From a virus, in IMG/VR virus record IMGVR_UViG_3300031951_000237, positions 1-51,440 of that record: a stretch of 51,440 nucleotides of DNA; one strand, given 5' to 3'. This document shows positions 17,693 through 24,686 of the stretch, one piece after another (position 1 is the stretch's first letter; each line of letters opens with the position of its first letter). The notes under the pieces were generated by a model. The model saw only the letters and a program-made list of their open reading frames with translations. It was not told the origin of the DNA and did not search any database. The translations under genes were made by a program, and so were the position numbers.

Positions 17693-18076
17693 ATGAAATA
17701 TTTGAAATATTTTGAAAGTAAAAAGCCTAAATTCCCAGATATCAAAAAGATTGAAGTTGATGGTTTTTTTCTACAATATGGAAGAGATGCTAAATCAAAT
17801 GACTATTTAACTTTTAATGTTGCTGAGGATGAAGATATTTGGATGCACGTTAAAGGTGTTCCTGGTTCTCATGTTGTTATAAGAGTTAGAGAAAACTTAC
17901 CTACACCTGAAATATTAAAATATGCCGCTGAAATTGCTAAAAAGAATTCAAAAGCAGCTAAAGAACCTTCTGTCAAAGTGGTTTATTGTCAAAGAAAGTT
18001 TGTCAAAAAAGAACCTGGTATGAATGATGGTCAAGTTAAAGTTGATTATATAAATGCGGAAGAAATCACTATTTAA
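17693..18076 (+). CDS. Stand-alone NFACT-R domain protein with capsid-targeting-like N-terminus
   Basis: This 127-residue protein starts MKYLKYFESKKPKFP. The rest is a single NFACT-R (DUF814) domain: an LQYGRDAKSNDYLTF stretch corresponding to the VGRN..ND.LT core, DIWMHVKGVPGSHVVIR, then AAEIAKKNSKAAKEPSVKV and a terminal QVKVDY. In RqcH/Rqc2 this domain binds the 60S/50S-peptidyl-tRNA interface during ribosome-associated quality control. Here the NFACT-N, helix-hairpin-helix and coiled-coil parts are absent. The same domain also occurs alone in some bacteria and phages with unknown function. Its N-terminus is identical over eight residues to the protein at 42358. I chose the start from that match and from the adjacent promoter motif. 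Confidence 0.8.
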   Translation: MKYLKYFESKKPKFPDIKKIEVDGFFLQYGRDAKSNDYLTFNVAEDEDIWMHVKGVPGSHVVIRVRENLPTPEILKYAAEIAKKNSKAAKEPSVKVVYCQRKFVKKEPGMNDGQVKVDYINAEEITI

Positions 18077-18077
18077 A

Positions 18078-18088
18078 TTTAATATATA
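18078..18088 (+). promoter_or_regulatory. Late-type promoter motif TTTAATATATA
   Basis: An exact TTTAATATATA lies five bases before the ATG at 18094, again predicting a leaderless transcript. Confidence 0.55.
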
Positions 18089-18093
18089 CTGAT

Positions 18094-19635
18094 ATGAATT
18101 TATTTAAATTTAATCAAATATTTGAGGCTGGAACACAGTCTATAACTGATCCAAATAGAAATATACCAACTGGTGCATATAAATCTAAAGAAGATGTTTT
18201 CAAAAAAGAAGCACCAAAAGACGTAGATAGGAGTGCTAGAATTAAAATTTCTAGTGAATTAGAAAAAGTTCTTAAGAAAATGGAAGATAATGATAGTTAT
18301 CTTGCATTTGAAATGCTTTGGTTGGGTGAGCCTGGATCTAAGTATCAAAATGGTTTAGGAATTACAGATGTTACAATTTCAAATAAGGCTTATTGTTTTG
18401 AGGTAACTATTGGTGGTAAAAAATTTGATATGAAGATTGGTAAGTTCTTTAGATATTATTGGCCTGGTCTTCTTACTGAAGATGAAATAAAGTCTTTTAT
18501 TTATCAATACAATGATATGGTTTCTGATAATATCGGAGATGAATCTACGACTTCCGCTCAAAGAATACAAGTGCCTTCTTTTACTTATAATCCAAAGGAT
18601 GTTAAGGCAACTTTTCTGTCTTTGACTACTAAAACTTATCCTCATTTTGATGATTGTAGACATGAAAAAGAAGTATTACAGTTTTTACCAAAAGACTTAA
18701 AAAGAGACGAAGTTGGTAATTATTATAAAATAATAGGAAGTGATAAACCAACAATAATGTTTACTTGTCACTTAGATACCGCCGATAGAGAGCAAAAAAC
18801 TACTAAACTTTTTCAAGCAAATGGTAGAGTATCGGAAGAGGGATATTCTTTTAGACTAATTAAAACTGGATCTGGTGATGAGCATATCTACACTGATGGA
18901 TCTTCAATTTTAGGAGCCGATGATAAAGCAGGAACTGCTGTTATGTTATATATGATGACTAACAATGTGCCGGGAATTTACTATTTCTTTATTGGTGAGG
19001 AAAGAGGTGGAATTGGTTCAAATGCACTCTCTTCAATATATGATAGATGTGAATATCTTACTGATGTTAAAGCTTGTGTATCATTTGATAGAAGAAGAAC
19101 TACATCTGTGATTACTCATCAGTTGGGAAGACAATGTTGTTCAAATGAGTTTGGACAAGCACTTTGTGACGAATATAACAAAAGCGGTTTAAATCTTTCA
19201 TTAGATACAACTGGTGTTTATACTGATTCGGCTTCTCTAATGGAGGATATTGCTGAATGTACTAATATATCTGTTGGTTATTATAACGAACACAGAGGAA
19301 CAGAAATGCAAAATATGACTTACCTCATTAAGTTAGCAGAGGCTTCTGTTAAAGTTGATTGGAATAAACTTCCGATTAAAAGAAAGGTTGGTTATAATGA
19401 AGAATTATTTGCAAAACATAAGAATCTTATAAACGAGATTAAAAAGAATGTATTTGGGATTGATGTAAAGGTCATTGGTAAAGATGATAGAATATTTGTT
19501 AGTTTAGATTTAGAAGAGACTGATATGGGTGAAATTTATGATTCACTTATAAGAATACAGACAATACTTAACAAGTACAAAATAGAGGATTTAGGAATCT
19601 TTGATGAAACATATTTTAAAATAGAGCTAAAGTAA
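18094..19635 (+). CDS. Zinc metallopeptidase of M20/M28/M42 type with capsid-targeting-like N-terminus
   Basis: This 513-residue protein has a complete di-zinc exopeptidase signature in its middle: FTCHLDTAD (His and Asp ligands), ILGADDKAG (bridging Asp), IGEERGGIGS (catalytic and metal-binding Glu pair), CVSFDRR (Asp) and YYNEHRGTEMQ (last His). This order fits aminopeptidases or deacylases of the M20/M28/M42 group. The first ~165 residues and the last ~80 are extra domains without assignment. The N-terminus MNLFKFNQIFEAG resembles a capsid-targeting leader and IFE|A suits the prohead protease. The enzyme may therefore ride in the head and be injected, which is inference. The substrate is unknown. 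Confidence 0.78.
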   Translation: MNLFKFNQIFEAGTQSITDPNRNIPTGAYKSKEDVFKKEAPKDVDRSARIKISSELEKVLKKMEDNDSYLAFEMLWLGEPGSKYQNGLGITDVTISNKAYCFEVTIGGKKFDMKIGKFFRYYWPGLLTEDEIKSFIYQYNDMVSDNIGDESTTSAQRIQVPSFTYNPKDVKATFLSLTTKTYPHFDDCRHEKEVLQFLPKDLKRDEVGNYYKIIGSDKPTIMFTCHLDTADREQKTTKLFQANGRVSEEGYSFRLIKTGSGDEHIYTDGSSILGADDKAGTAVMLYMMTNNVPGIYYFFIGEERGGIGSNALSSIYDRCEYLTDVKACVSFDRRRTTSVITHQLGRQCCSNEFGQALCDEYNKSGLNLSLDTTGVYTDSASLMEDIAECTNISVGYYNEHRGTEMQNMTYLIKLAEASVKVDWNKLPIKRKVGYNEELFAKHKNLINEIKKNVFGIDVKVIGKDDRIFVSLDLEETDMGEIYDSLIRIQTILNKYKIEDLGIFDETYFKIELK

Positions 19636-19636
19636 T

Positions 19637-20206
19637 ATGAAAATAAAAACATTTATAAAATATTTAGAAAATATCAGAGAAGACGAATTTAGTCATCTTA
19701 ATAACGAACTTTCTGCTAATAAGAAAAATGAAGCTCGTTGGCCAGAAGATGATTATGGATATGATGATGATTCTACTAAAGATTATGGAGATTATGATGA
19801 TTGGTATGACGATGAAAGTACGCGTGATAACTCGAGAAAATCATCAAATCCTAAATTCGATGATGAAGATGATGACTATGGATATGAATCAGATGATGAT
19901 GATGATGATGATGACGTGCAACATTTAACTTATTTGCTTCGTCAAATGTTTAGAAACTCGGGTGTTGATAATGTTCAGATTACGGCAAAAAGAAATGAGG
20001 ATATTGTCATTGAAGTTAATATGGCAAAAAAAGAGACACTTAGAAGTATTATTAAAGTTTTTGAAGTAGCTAACAAACTTAAAAGAGATATATTAGCTCA
20101 ATATGATGCTGAATTTGACATTTGGCAATCGAAATCCGGTGGTGGAATACTTTCGTTTGGTTTTACATTAGATGAAGGTTTAGAAGATGATAATATGCCA
20201 TTTTAA
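19637..20206 (+). CDS. Acidic hypothetical protein with poly-Asp tract
   Basis: This 189-residue protein starts one base after the peptidase stop. The leader MKIKTFIKYLENIRED contains an IRE|D step fitting the prohead protease rule. Residues ~35-95 are an extremely acidic, disordered Asp/Tyr-rich tract with eight consecutive Asp. The C-terminal ~90 residues look like a small alpha/beta domain (QHLTYLLRQMFRNSGVDN, then VIEVNMAKKETLRS). No family is recognised. Acidic tracts of this sort can mimic DNA or bind basic partners, but this is speculative. Confidence 0.55.
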   Translation: MKIKTFIKYLENIREDEFSHLNNELSANKKNEARWPEDDYGYDDDSTKDYGDYDDWYDDESTRDNSRKSSNPKFDDEDDDYGYESDDDDDDDDVQHLTYLLRQMFRNSGVDNVQITAKRNEDIVIEVNMAKKETLRSIIKVFEVANKLKRDILAQYDAEFDIWQSKSGGGILSFGFTLDEGLEDDNMPF

Positions 20207-20238
20207 TTAAACTTTTTCTTATTTTCAAATATTATATA

Positions 20239-20246
20239 TACATTTG
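20239..20246 (+). promoter_or_regulatory. Possible host-type -7 element upstream of tmRNA
   Basis: TACATTTG fits the Bacteroidota housekeeping -7 consensus TAnnTTTG and overlaps a TATATATA run (20233-20240). Transcription would start about 20253, a few bases upstream of the mature tmRNA 5' end at 20268. No clear TTG is seen at the -33 position. Confidence 0.35.
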
Positions 20247-20267
20247 TAAAATAATTACAATGACTAT

Positions 20268-20641
20268 GGGGATGTCATAGAATAGATTCATAGAGTAGTG
20301 GTAGTTATGCAGGTGTCGGGTGGTTAAATGACCGACTAATAAATTAGGTAACAAAAGTCGTAAATGGCAAAACAAATGAAGTAGCATCCCGTGAAGATTT
20401 AGTAGCGGCGTTACAAAACAACATGCTTAAGGCAGAAGAGCTAGCAGTAGTTTAAGCTTTTAAGCTAATCGCAAAAATTCTCCAGCTGAATCACACAGTT
20501 TAAAATGTGAAACCAGAATTGTTAGAGTGATGGGTTAGTTCAACTAAATATTTTGTGAGTTTAGAAAAATTTCACTAAGCCTGTAAATGAATAATTATTG
20601 TTAGCTAGGGAAGACACCGGAGGCAGAGCCGGTCATCTCCA
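20268..20641 (+). ncRNA. ssrA: tmRNA (trans-translation RNA) with 31-codon tag
   Basis: The ends pair as a tRNA-like acceptor stem: GGGGATG (20268-20274) with CATCTCC (20634-20640), 7 bp including one G-U, then A as discriminator. CCA is not encoded (CTA follows). The tag reading frame follows AAAAGTC, as in E. coli AUAGUC, with resume codon GTA at 20360 and TAA at 20453-20455. This gives 31 residues beginning VNGKTNEV and ending KAEELAVV. The conserved 3' segment CTAAGCCTGTA is present, and its GCCTGTA pairs with TGCAGGT near the 5' end as helix P2. A GTCGG/CCGAC stem follows P2. The T-arm stem ACCGG/CCGGT has an abnormal 8-base loop lacking the TTC consensus. It rescues stalled ribosomes and tags nascent chains. 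SmpB is not encoded in this window. Confidence 0.88.
20360..20455 (+). other. tmRNA tag-peptide reading frame (31 codons)
   Basis: The frame starts with GTA directly after AAAAGTC and ends with TAA. The peptide is far longer than the usual 8-15 residues and predicted to be helical. It ends in AVV instead of the usual LAA, though Leu-Ala-Val-Val is still a small-hydrophobic end of the kind bacterial proteases recognise. Confidence 0.7.
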
Positions 20642-20649
20642 CTAAAATT

Positions 20650-20674
20650 AAGTCCGCCTAAGGTGGACTTTTTT
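20650..20674 (+). terminator. Terminator after tmRNA
   Basis: A 9-bp stem AAGTCCGCC/GGTGGACTT (one G-U pair) with loop TAA is followed by a run of six T. Confidence 0.9.
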
Positions 20675-20695
20675 AATTTATAACATATAAGAATT

Positions 20696-21214
20696 ATGAG
20701 TTATATCAATTCTTTTAGAGGTCGTTATTATTTCCTTTCAAACTTTTATCCCTGTAAAATTGAACATAAAGGAATTACATATCCTTCTGTAGAACACTAT
20801 TATGTTGCTCTAAAAGTTACTCAAATGCAATTCATTGATGGTGTTTATTATACTGCTCCTGATTTTAGAGAGTTAATTGCTAGAATACCAGATGCTGGTG
20901 ATGTAAAAAAATTAGGAAGTCGAGTAAAAGTTAGACAAGATTGGGAAGAAAAAAAATTAGACTTTATGAATTGGGGAATTCGTGAAAAATTCAAAGATCC
21001 TAAATTATGCGAGATGTTATTGGATACTGGTAAATTAGAACTTATAGAGGGTAACTTTTGGCACGATGTCTTTTGGGGTCAGTGTTCTTGTCCAAAATGT
21101 AATAGTATTGGTGAAAATCATTTAGGTAAAATTTTAATGAAGATTAGAGAAGAATTAAGACAACAAAATGAAAGACCTTCACTAGAAGAACAAATTAAAA
21201 ATCAAAATAAATAA
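20696..21214 (+). CDS. NADAR-family ADP-ribose N-glycosidase (YbiA-like)
   Basis: This 172-residue protein shows the full NADAR (DUF1768) signature: YYFLSNFYPCKI, YPSVEHYYVALK, EGNFWHDVFWG, and GENHLGKILMKIREEL. Family members cleave N-glycosidic bonds of ADP-ribosylated or riboside substrates, and some remove ADP-ribose from guanine in DNA, reversing DarT1-type toxins. In a phage it may repair ADP-ribosylated DNA made by host defence or act in NAD metabolism; I cannot tell which from sequence. A CxxC pair (QCSCPKCN) near residue 125 is an insertion. One base separates it from the DNA methylase gene, so the two are probably co-expressed. Confidence 0.85.
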   Translation: MSYINSFRGRYYFLSNFYPCKIEHKGITYPSVEHYYVALKVTQMQFIDGVYYTAPDFRELIARIPDAGDVKKLGSRVKVRQDWEEKKLDFMNWGIREKFKDPKLCEMLLDTGKLELIEGNFWHDVFWGQCSCPKCNSIGENHLGKILMKIREELRQQNERPSLEEQIKNQNK

Positions 21215-21215
21215 A

Positions 21216-22157
21216 ATGGCGGTAATAAGTTATTTCGGAGGTAAGAGTTCCTCAGCATTTCAAGAATTAATCAATACAAAAATCCCAAAAACTGGAATTA
21301 AAACGTATTTAGAACCTTTTTCTGGTTCAATGGGAACGTATATGGATGACGATCAACTTAAATTCGATGTAGTTGTCTATAATGATAAAAATCGTCATCA
21401 GGTGAACTTATACAAGTGTTCATCACAACCTGAGGAGTTCCTACCTTATTTAGAGAATTTAAAAAATACTCTTCTTTTCACAGAAGAAACAGATCCATTA
21501 AAGAAATGGGATTTCTATAAAAAGATTTATAAAGAATATCAAAAAAATGATTTCTTAGATGATATGAATTTTGAAATTGGTGATTTTGAGAAAGCCGCTA
21601 TTTATGCTTTTCTTATCACTTCTGCTCATAACTCTGTTTATCCTCGAGGTGCTGGTTTCAATGGTTATAAAAAAGATAAAGACCGTTTGAAATTAGAAGT
21701 TCTTATTGATAAATTGAAAAAAAATAAATATACTCCTAAATTACAATCAATTACTGATTTCTTAAATATTGATTTTGAAGAACTTATTACAAAATATGAT
21801 TCAGAAGATACTTATCTTTATTTGGATCCACCATACTTCAGACCAGATGAAAATGGTGAAGATGACGCTAAAAGATTGTTTTGGTATGGTGCTGACAAAG
21901 AAGGAATGTTTGGACCAGCTTCTCATAGAAGACTATTGGAGTTAATCAAAAAGACTAAGTGTCGTTGGTCACTTTCTTATTATTATTTTCCTCTTTTAGA
22001 AGAGTTATTACCTAAAGATAAATACGTTTGGACAGAGAAAGAAGTATTTAGAAGTTCGGCTCAAGGTGGAAACAACTCTGATTTAAAATCCGAACAAGCT
22101 AAAGGTATTGAGTTGTTAATTATGAATTACGATCCCAAAACCGGTATTAAACTATAA
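21216..22157 (+). CDS. dam: DNA adenine methyltransferase (Dam/D12 class)
   Basis: This 313-residue protein has the D12-class motif order: ISYFGGKSS (motif X), YLEPFSGSMGTYM (motif I, SAM binding) and LYLDPPYF (motif IV, DPPY catalytic). The DPPY block is followed by the usual SYYY and NN segments. It methylates N6 of adenine in a short target that cannot be read from sequence. Such enzymes protect phage DNA against restriction or mark it for regulation. It is linked to the NADAR gene upstream (1-bp gap) and to a small unknown downstream (1-bp overlap). Confidence 0.85.
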   Translation: MAVISYFGGKSSSAFQELINTKIPKTGIKTYLEPFSGSMGTYMDDDQLKFDVVVYNDKNRHQVNLYKCSSQPEEFLPYLENLKNTLLFTEETDPLKKWDFYKKIYKEYQKNDFLDDMNFEIGDFEKAAIYAFLITSAHNSVYPRGAGFNGYKKDKDRLKLEVLIDKLKKNKYTPKLQSITDFLNIDFEELITKYDSEDTYLYLDPPYFRPDENGEDDAKRLFWYGADKEGMFGPASHRRLLELIKKTKCRWSLSYYYFPLLEELLPKDKYVWTEKEVFRSSAQGGNNSDLKSEQAKGIELLIMNYDPKTGIKL

Positions 22158-22387
22158 TGACTGTTAAACTTCAACCTAATATATTTAATGTGAATAGTTC
22201 AACTGGTGATTCTGTTCTTAGAATAGAACCAGATGGTTATTGTGTTATAAAAAAATTAGCTCTACTTGATGATGTCACTGGTAACAAATGGGAAATTAGA
22301 ATATCAAACGGTGAGATAATAGTAGAACCAATTGAAATAGAAGATAAAAGAGAGAATAAACTTAGTAAAATATTAAAAAATGTTTGA
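22157..22387 (+). CDS. Small hypothetical protein
   Basis: This 76-residue protein with beta character (SVLRIEPDGYCVIKK, then WEIRISNGEIIVEP) has a charged C-terminal tail. No family is recognised. It is translationally linked by a 1-bp overlap with the methylase stop and an 8-bp overlap with the next gene. Confidence 0.5.
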   Translation: MTVKLQPNIFNVNSSTGDSVLRIEPDGYCVIKKLALLDDVTGNKWEIRISNGEIIVEPIEIEDKRENKLSKILKNV

Positions 22388-22712
22388 TCATTTAGATAGA
22401 ATTGAAAAATTAGGATTTACTATAAACTTAAATTGGAATAAATCAATTGATATTATCTATGACACTGAACAGCCATTAGATGTTAGAATTTTATTTTGTG
22501 CTTATGATTCAGTTTCGGAACCTTCTTATGAAGATATAGTTGAGACTGCATGTGATTTCTTTTATATGTGGTATAATAAAAATTTAGAAACACTTAAAGA
22601 TTATGAGATTGACTCAACAGATTCAAATTTTGATAAATTACTTGATACTGGTTTAGGTGATATAACAAAACAAGTTTATAGAGACTTTAATATTGACAAT
22701 CTATTAGATTAG
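22380..22712 (+). CDS. Small hypothetical protein
   Basis: This 110-residue acidic protein contains two helical segments (YEDIVETACDFFYMWYNKN and ITKQVYRDFNIDNLLD). No recognised domain is seen. It is the last gene of the run starting with NADAR. Its stop shares TTAG (22709-22712) with the convergent gene. Confidence 0.5.
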   Translation: MFDHLDRIEKLGFTINLNWNKSIDIIYDTEQPLDVRILFCAYDSVSEPSYEDIVETACDFFYMWYNKNLETLKDYEIDSTDSNFDKLLDTGLGDITKQVYRDFNIDNLLD

Positions 22713-23422
22713 CCTTTTCCATATTTTTGAGCACTTGCTCTAATCCTTTTGATGTGTCCTTCTAAAACTTTAAATTTTGTTGTAAAATCCTTATCAAAGT
22801 TATATAGATCATCAATAGCTAGTTGTGACATTTCAGAGTCTCTTTCTACAGAAGTTTCTGCTTTCTTTTTCCAAATTTGAATAAGTTTTTTAGGGTCATA
22901 TTTATTCTTTGGATGTTGAGAATAAAGAAATTCGGGTAGTAATGTAAAATGAATTCTGTGTGCTTGAGCAATTTGAATAGCATTATATTCCATTAAACAA
23001 TACTCTAGTTTCAATCTTTTTAACTCATTATACATTGGCTCAAATTTAACTTTTATAAAGTGTCTGCCTTTTAGTCTTTCACACTTTTCAAAATCAGCTT
23101 CTGTAAGATACTTATCAAAAATAGCCACTCTTACCTCTAAAGGTAGAAAATTAAAATTTACACATAGTAAAATAATTTTATTACTATAAACTTTTACATC
23201 AACTACAAAAACAGGAGACCATTTGACCCAGTTAGAGTCATCTTTATAGTGAAAAAAATAAAATTGACCTTTTATAATATTTGTGACAGGAGTTGATTTG
23301 ACATAATCATCTGACTTTAAATATCTTTGATAGAAGTCGAGAGAATTTTGCTTAAAAAAACTTGGAACGTCATTGCTTTTTACAAACTTATTTAGTTTTA
23401 GTCTTTCATATAGTTCTCCCAT
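22709..23422 (-). CDS. Hypothetical phage protein
   Basis: This 237-residue protein has N-terminal helices with aromatic residues (SFFKQNSLDFYQRYL), a central beta region (GQFYFFHYKDDSNWVKWSPVF, then VVDVKVYSNKIILLCVNFN and FLPLEVRVAIFDKYL) and a helical, charged C-terminus. The central block resembles a recurrent protein of T4-like marine phages whose function I cannot name. It diverges from the gp4 gene with a palindromic promoter between them, which suggests late expression. Confidence 0.55.
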   Translation of the reverse strand: MGELYERLKLNKFVKSNDVPSFFKQNSLDFYQRYLKSDDYVKSTPVTNIIKGQFYFFHYKDDSNWVKWSPVFVVDVKVYSNKIILLCVNFNFLPLEVRVAIFDKYLTEADFEKCERLKGRHFIKVKFEPMYNELKRLKLEYCLMEYNAIQIAQAHRIHFTLLPEFLYSQHPKNKYDPKKLIQIWKKKAETSVERDSEMSQLAIDDLYNFDKDFTTKFKVLEGHIKRIRASAQKYGKG

Positions 23423-23440
23423 AGGGTTTAAAGTTTATTT

Positions 23441-23448
23441 TATATATA
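23441..23448. promoter_or_regulatory. Palindromic late-type promoter between divergent genes
   Basis: TATATATA within TTTTATATATAAAAT reads alike on both strands. It lies 18 bases from the minus-strand start and 22 from the gp4 start, so it could serve both. Confidence 0.45.
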
Positions 23449-23470
23449 AAATAAATAGAATCCTTTATTT

Positions 23471-23998
23471 ATGTTAAATTCTAAACCAAGTAATAAGAAC
23501 TATAATCAGGGTAATTATATACCTAAGTTTAAAGATAAAGTCATAAAGTTAAATACTTATGGTGGTGTCTATTTTAGAAGTTCTTGGGAAAAGAAGATAA
23601 TGACTTGGTTAGACCACAATACTAAAATTACAAAGTGGGGGGCTGAATGTATGAGAATACCTTATCAAATGACCCATTTTGAAAACGGAGATACAAAAAT
23701 TAAAGAGCATTGTTACTATCCTGATTTTTACTATGAAATGAGACTGGAAGATGGATCTTTAAAACAAGTAGTGGTTGAAGTTAAGCCAATGAAAGAGTAT
23801 AAAATGGTTCAAGACTTAAATGAAGGTCGGTTAGTTGTTCCTCAGTCTGGTGCAAAAAAGTTAAAAAACTTTGAATACGATTTAAAAATGGCTTATAAGA
23901 ATAAGAATAAGTGGGAAACTATGATATCATATTGTAATAAGAAGGGATATGAATTTATTATAATAACTGAAGATCACTTAAAAAAGTTTAATGTTTAA
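23471..23998 (+). CDS. 4: Head completion protein (gp4-like)
   Basis: This 175-residue protein matches the T4 gp4 family. It has VYFRSSWEKKIMTWLDHN early, then the nuclease-like core YPDFYYEM and VVVEVKPMKEY. These correspond to the PDF and ExK residues of a TnsA/restriction-endonuclease fold. T4 gp4 works with gp50/gp65 to finish DNA-filled heads before tail joining. The length is close to T4 gp4 (150). It overlaps the convergent membrane-protein gene by 21 bp. Confidence 0.85.
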   Translation: MLNSKPSNKNYNQGNYIPKFKDKVIKLNTYGGVYFRSSWEKKIMTWLDHNTKITKWGAECMRIPYQMTHFENGDTKIKEHCYYPDFYYEMRLEDGSLKQVVVEVKPMKEYKMVQDLNEGRLVVPQSGAKKLKNFEYDLKMAYKNKNKWETMISYCNKKGYEFIIITEDHLKKFNV

Positions 23999-24331
23999 AA
24001 AATAAGTTAAAACTATCAAAGTCATTAACACTATTGAGATTATAGGTGTTATTAAGTTAGATATTTTGTATAATTTAGTTGAAAAACGATATGACAAAAA
24101 CTTTACTATAGTCAGTGAGATAAGTATCAACACTGGGGTGTATAATTTCAAATAAATTCCAAAAATTATCCACATCCAGTATAAAATTTTAGTAATATAA
24201 AATAAAATTAAAGTCTTATTACTTTTTGACAAATCTATTTGATGAAACCTAATATCAATTTTAGTAATATTGGAAAGATAAAAAAGATTCATCCAAATAA
24301 AGAGAGGAATAAGTGATAAGTAAGATATCAT
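23978..24331 (-). CDS. Small membrane protein
   Basis: This 117-residue hydrophobic protein has about four likely membrane helices, including LSLIPLFIWMNLFYL, ILYWMWIIFGIYL, VLILISLTIVKFL and IISIVLMTLIVLTYFL. It matches no known holin or superinfection-exclusion family that I recognise. It overlaps the upstream gene by 4 bp (operon) and converges on gp4. A membrane role in lysis timing or exclusion is possible but not shown. Confidence 0.55.
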   Translation of the reverse strand: MISYLSLIPLFIWMNLFYLSNITKIDIRFHQIDLSKSNKTLILFYITKILYWMWIIFGIYLKLYTPVLILISLTIVKFLSYRFSTKLYKISNLITPIISIVLMTLIVLTYFLNIKLF

Positions 24332-24618
24332 GCTTGTTTTATTTTTTTAAAACCAATTAGGTTATTGAATTCAACTTCTGTTATTCTTATATTTTTGTTT
24401 ATTGAGAGTATATCCCATAATTCTTCTGATATTTTAACAAATGATTCTCTACCTACTATCCTTTCGTAAGTATCTGGTACTTCTTCTGTTCTGTTGTTAT
24501 AAAAATTTTCAACATATCTATTTCTATATTCTTTATCAATATGTAAAGTGCATCCATCGGGTGATATTGAGTTATCACTAAACGACTCTTCCCAAATTTG
24601 TATAATAGCTAATCTCAT
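24328..24618 (-). CDS. Hypothetical protein
   Basis: This 96-residue protein begins MRLAIIQIWEESFSDNSISP and contains DGCTLHIDKEYRNRYV. It looks like a compact soluble domain conserved in phages, but I cannot assign it. It overlaps the membrane-protein gene by 4 bp. It diverges from glutamine synthetase across a 68-bp AT-rich gap. Confidence 0.5.
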   Translation of the reverse strand: MRLAIIQIWEESFSDNSISPDGCTLHIDKEYRNRYVENFYNNRTEEVPDTYERIVGRESFVKISEELWDILSINKNIRITEVEFNNLIGFKKIKQA

Positions 24619-24686
24619 ATTACAAAAGTATATTTATTTATCTAAACTTTGTTTTAAAATTTAATAAAATAAAAAAAAACACTTTT

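Noticed and set aside
20207-20695. Protein-coding gene in the gap between 20206 and 20696
   Set aside because: The stretch is accounted for by the tmRNA, its upstream region and its terminator; the only frame of note is the tmRNA tag.
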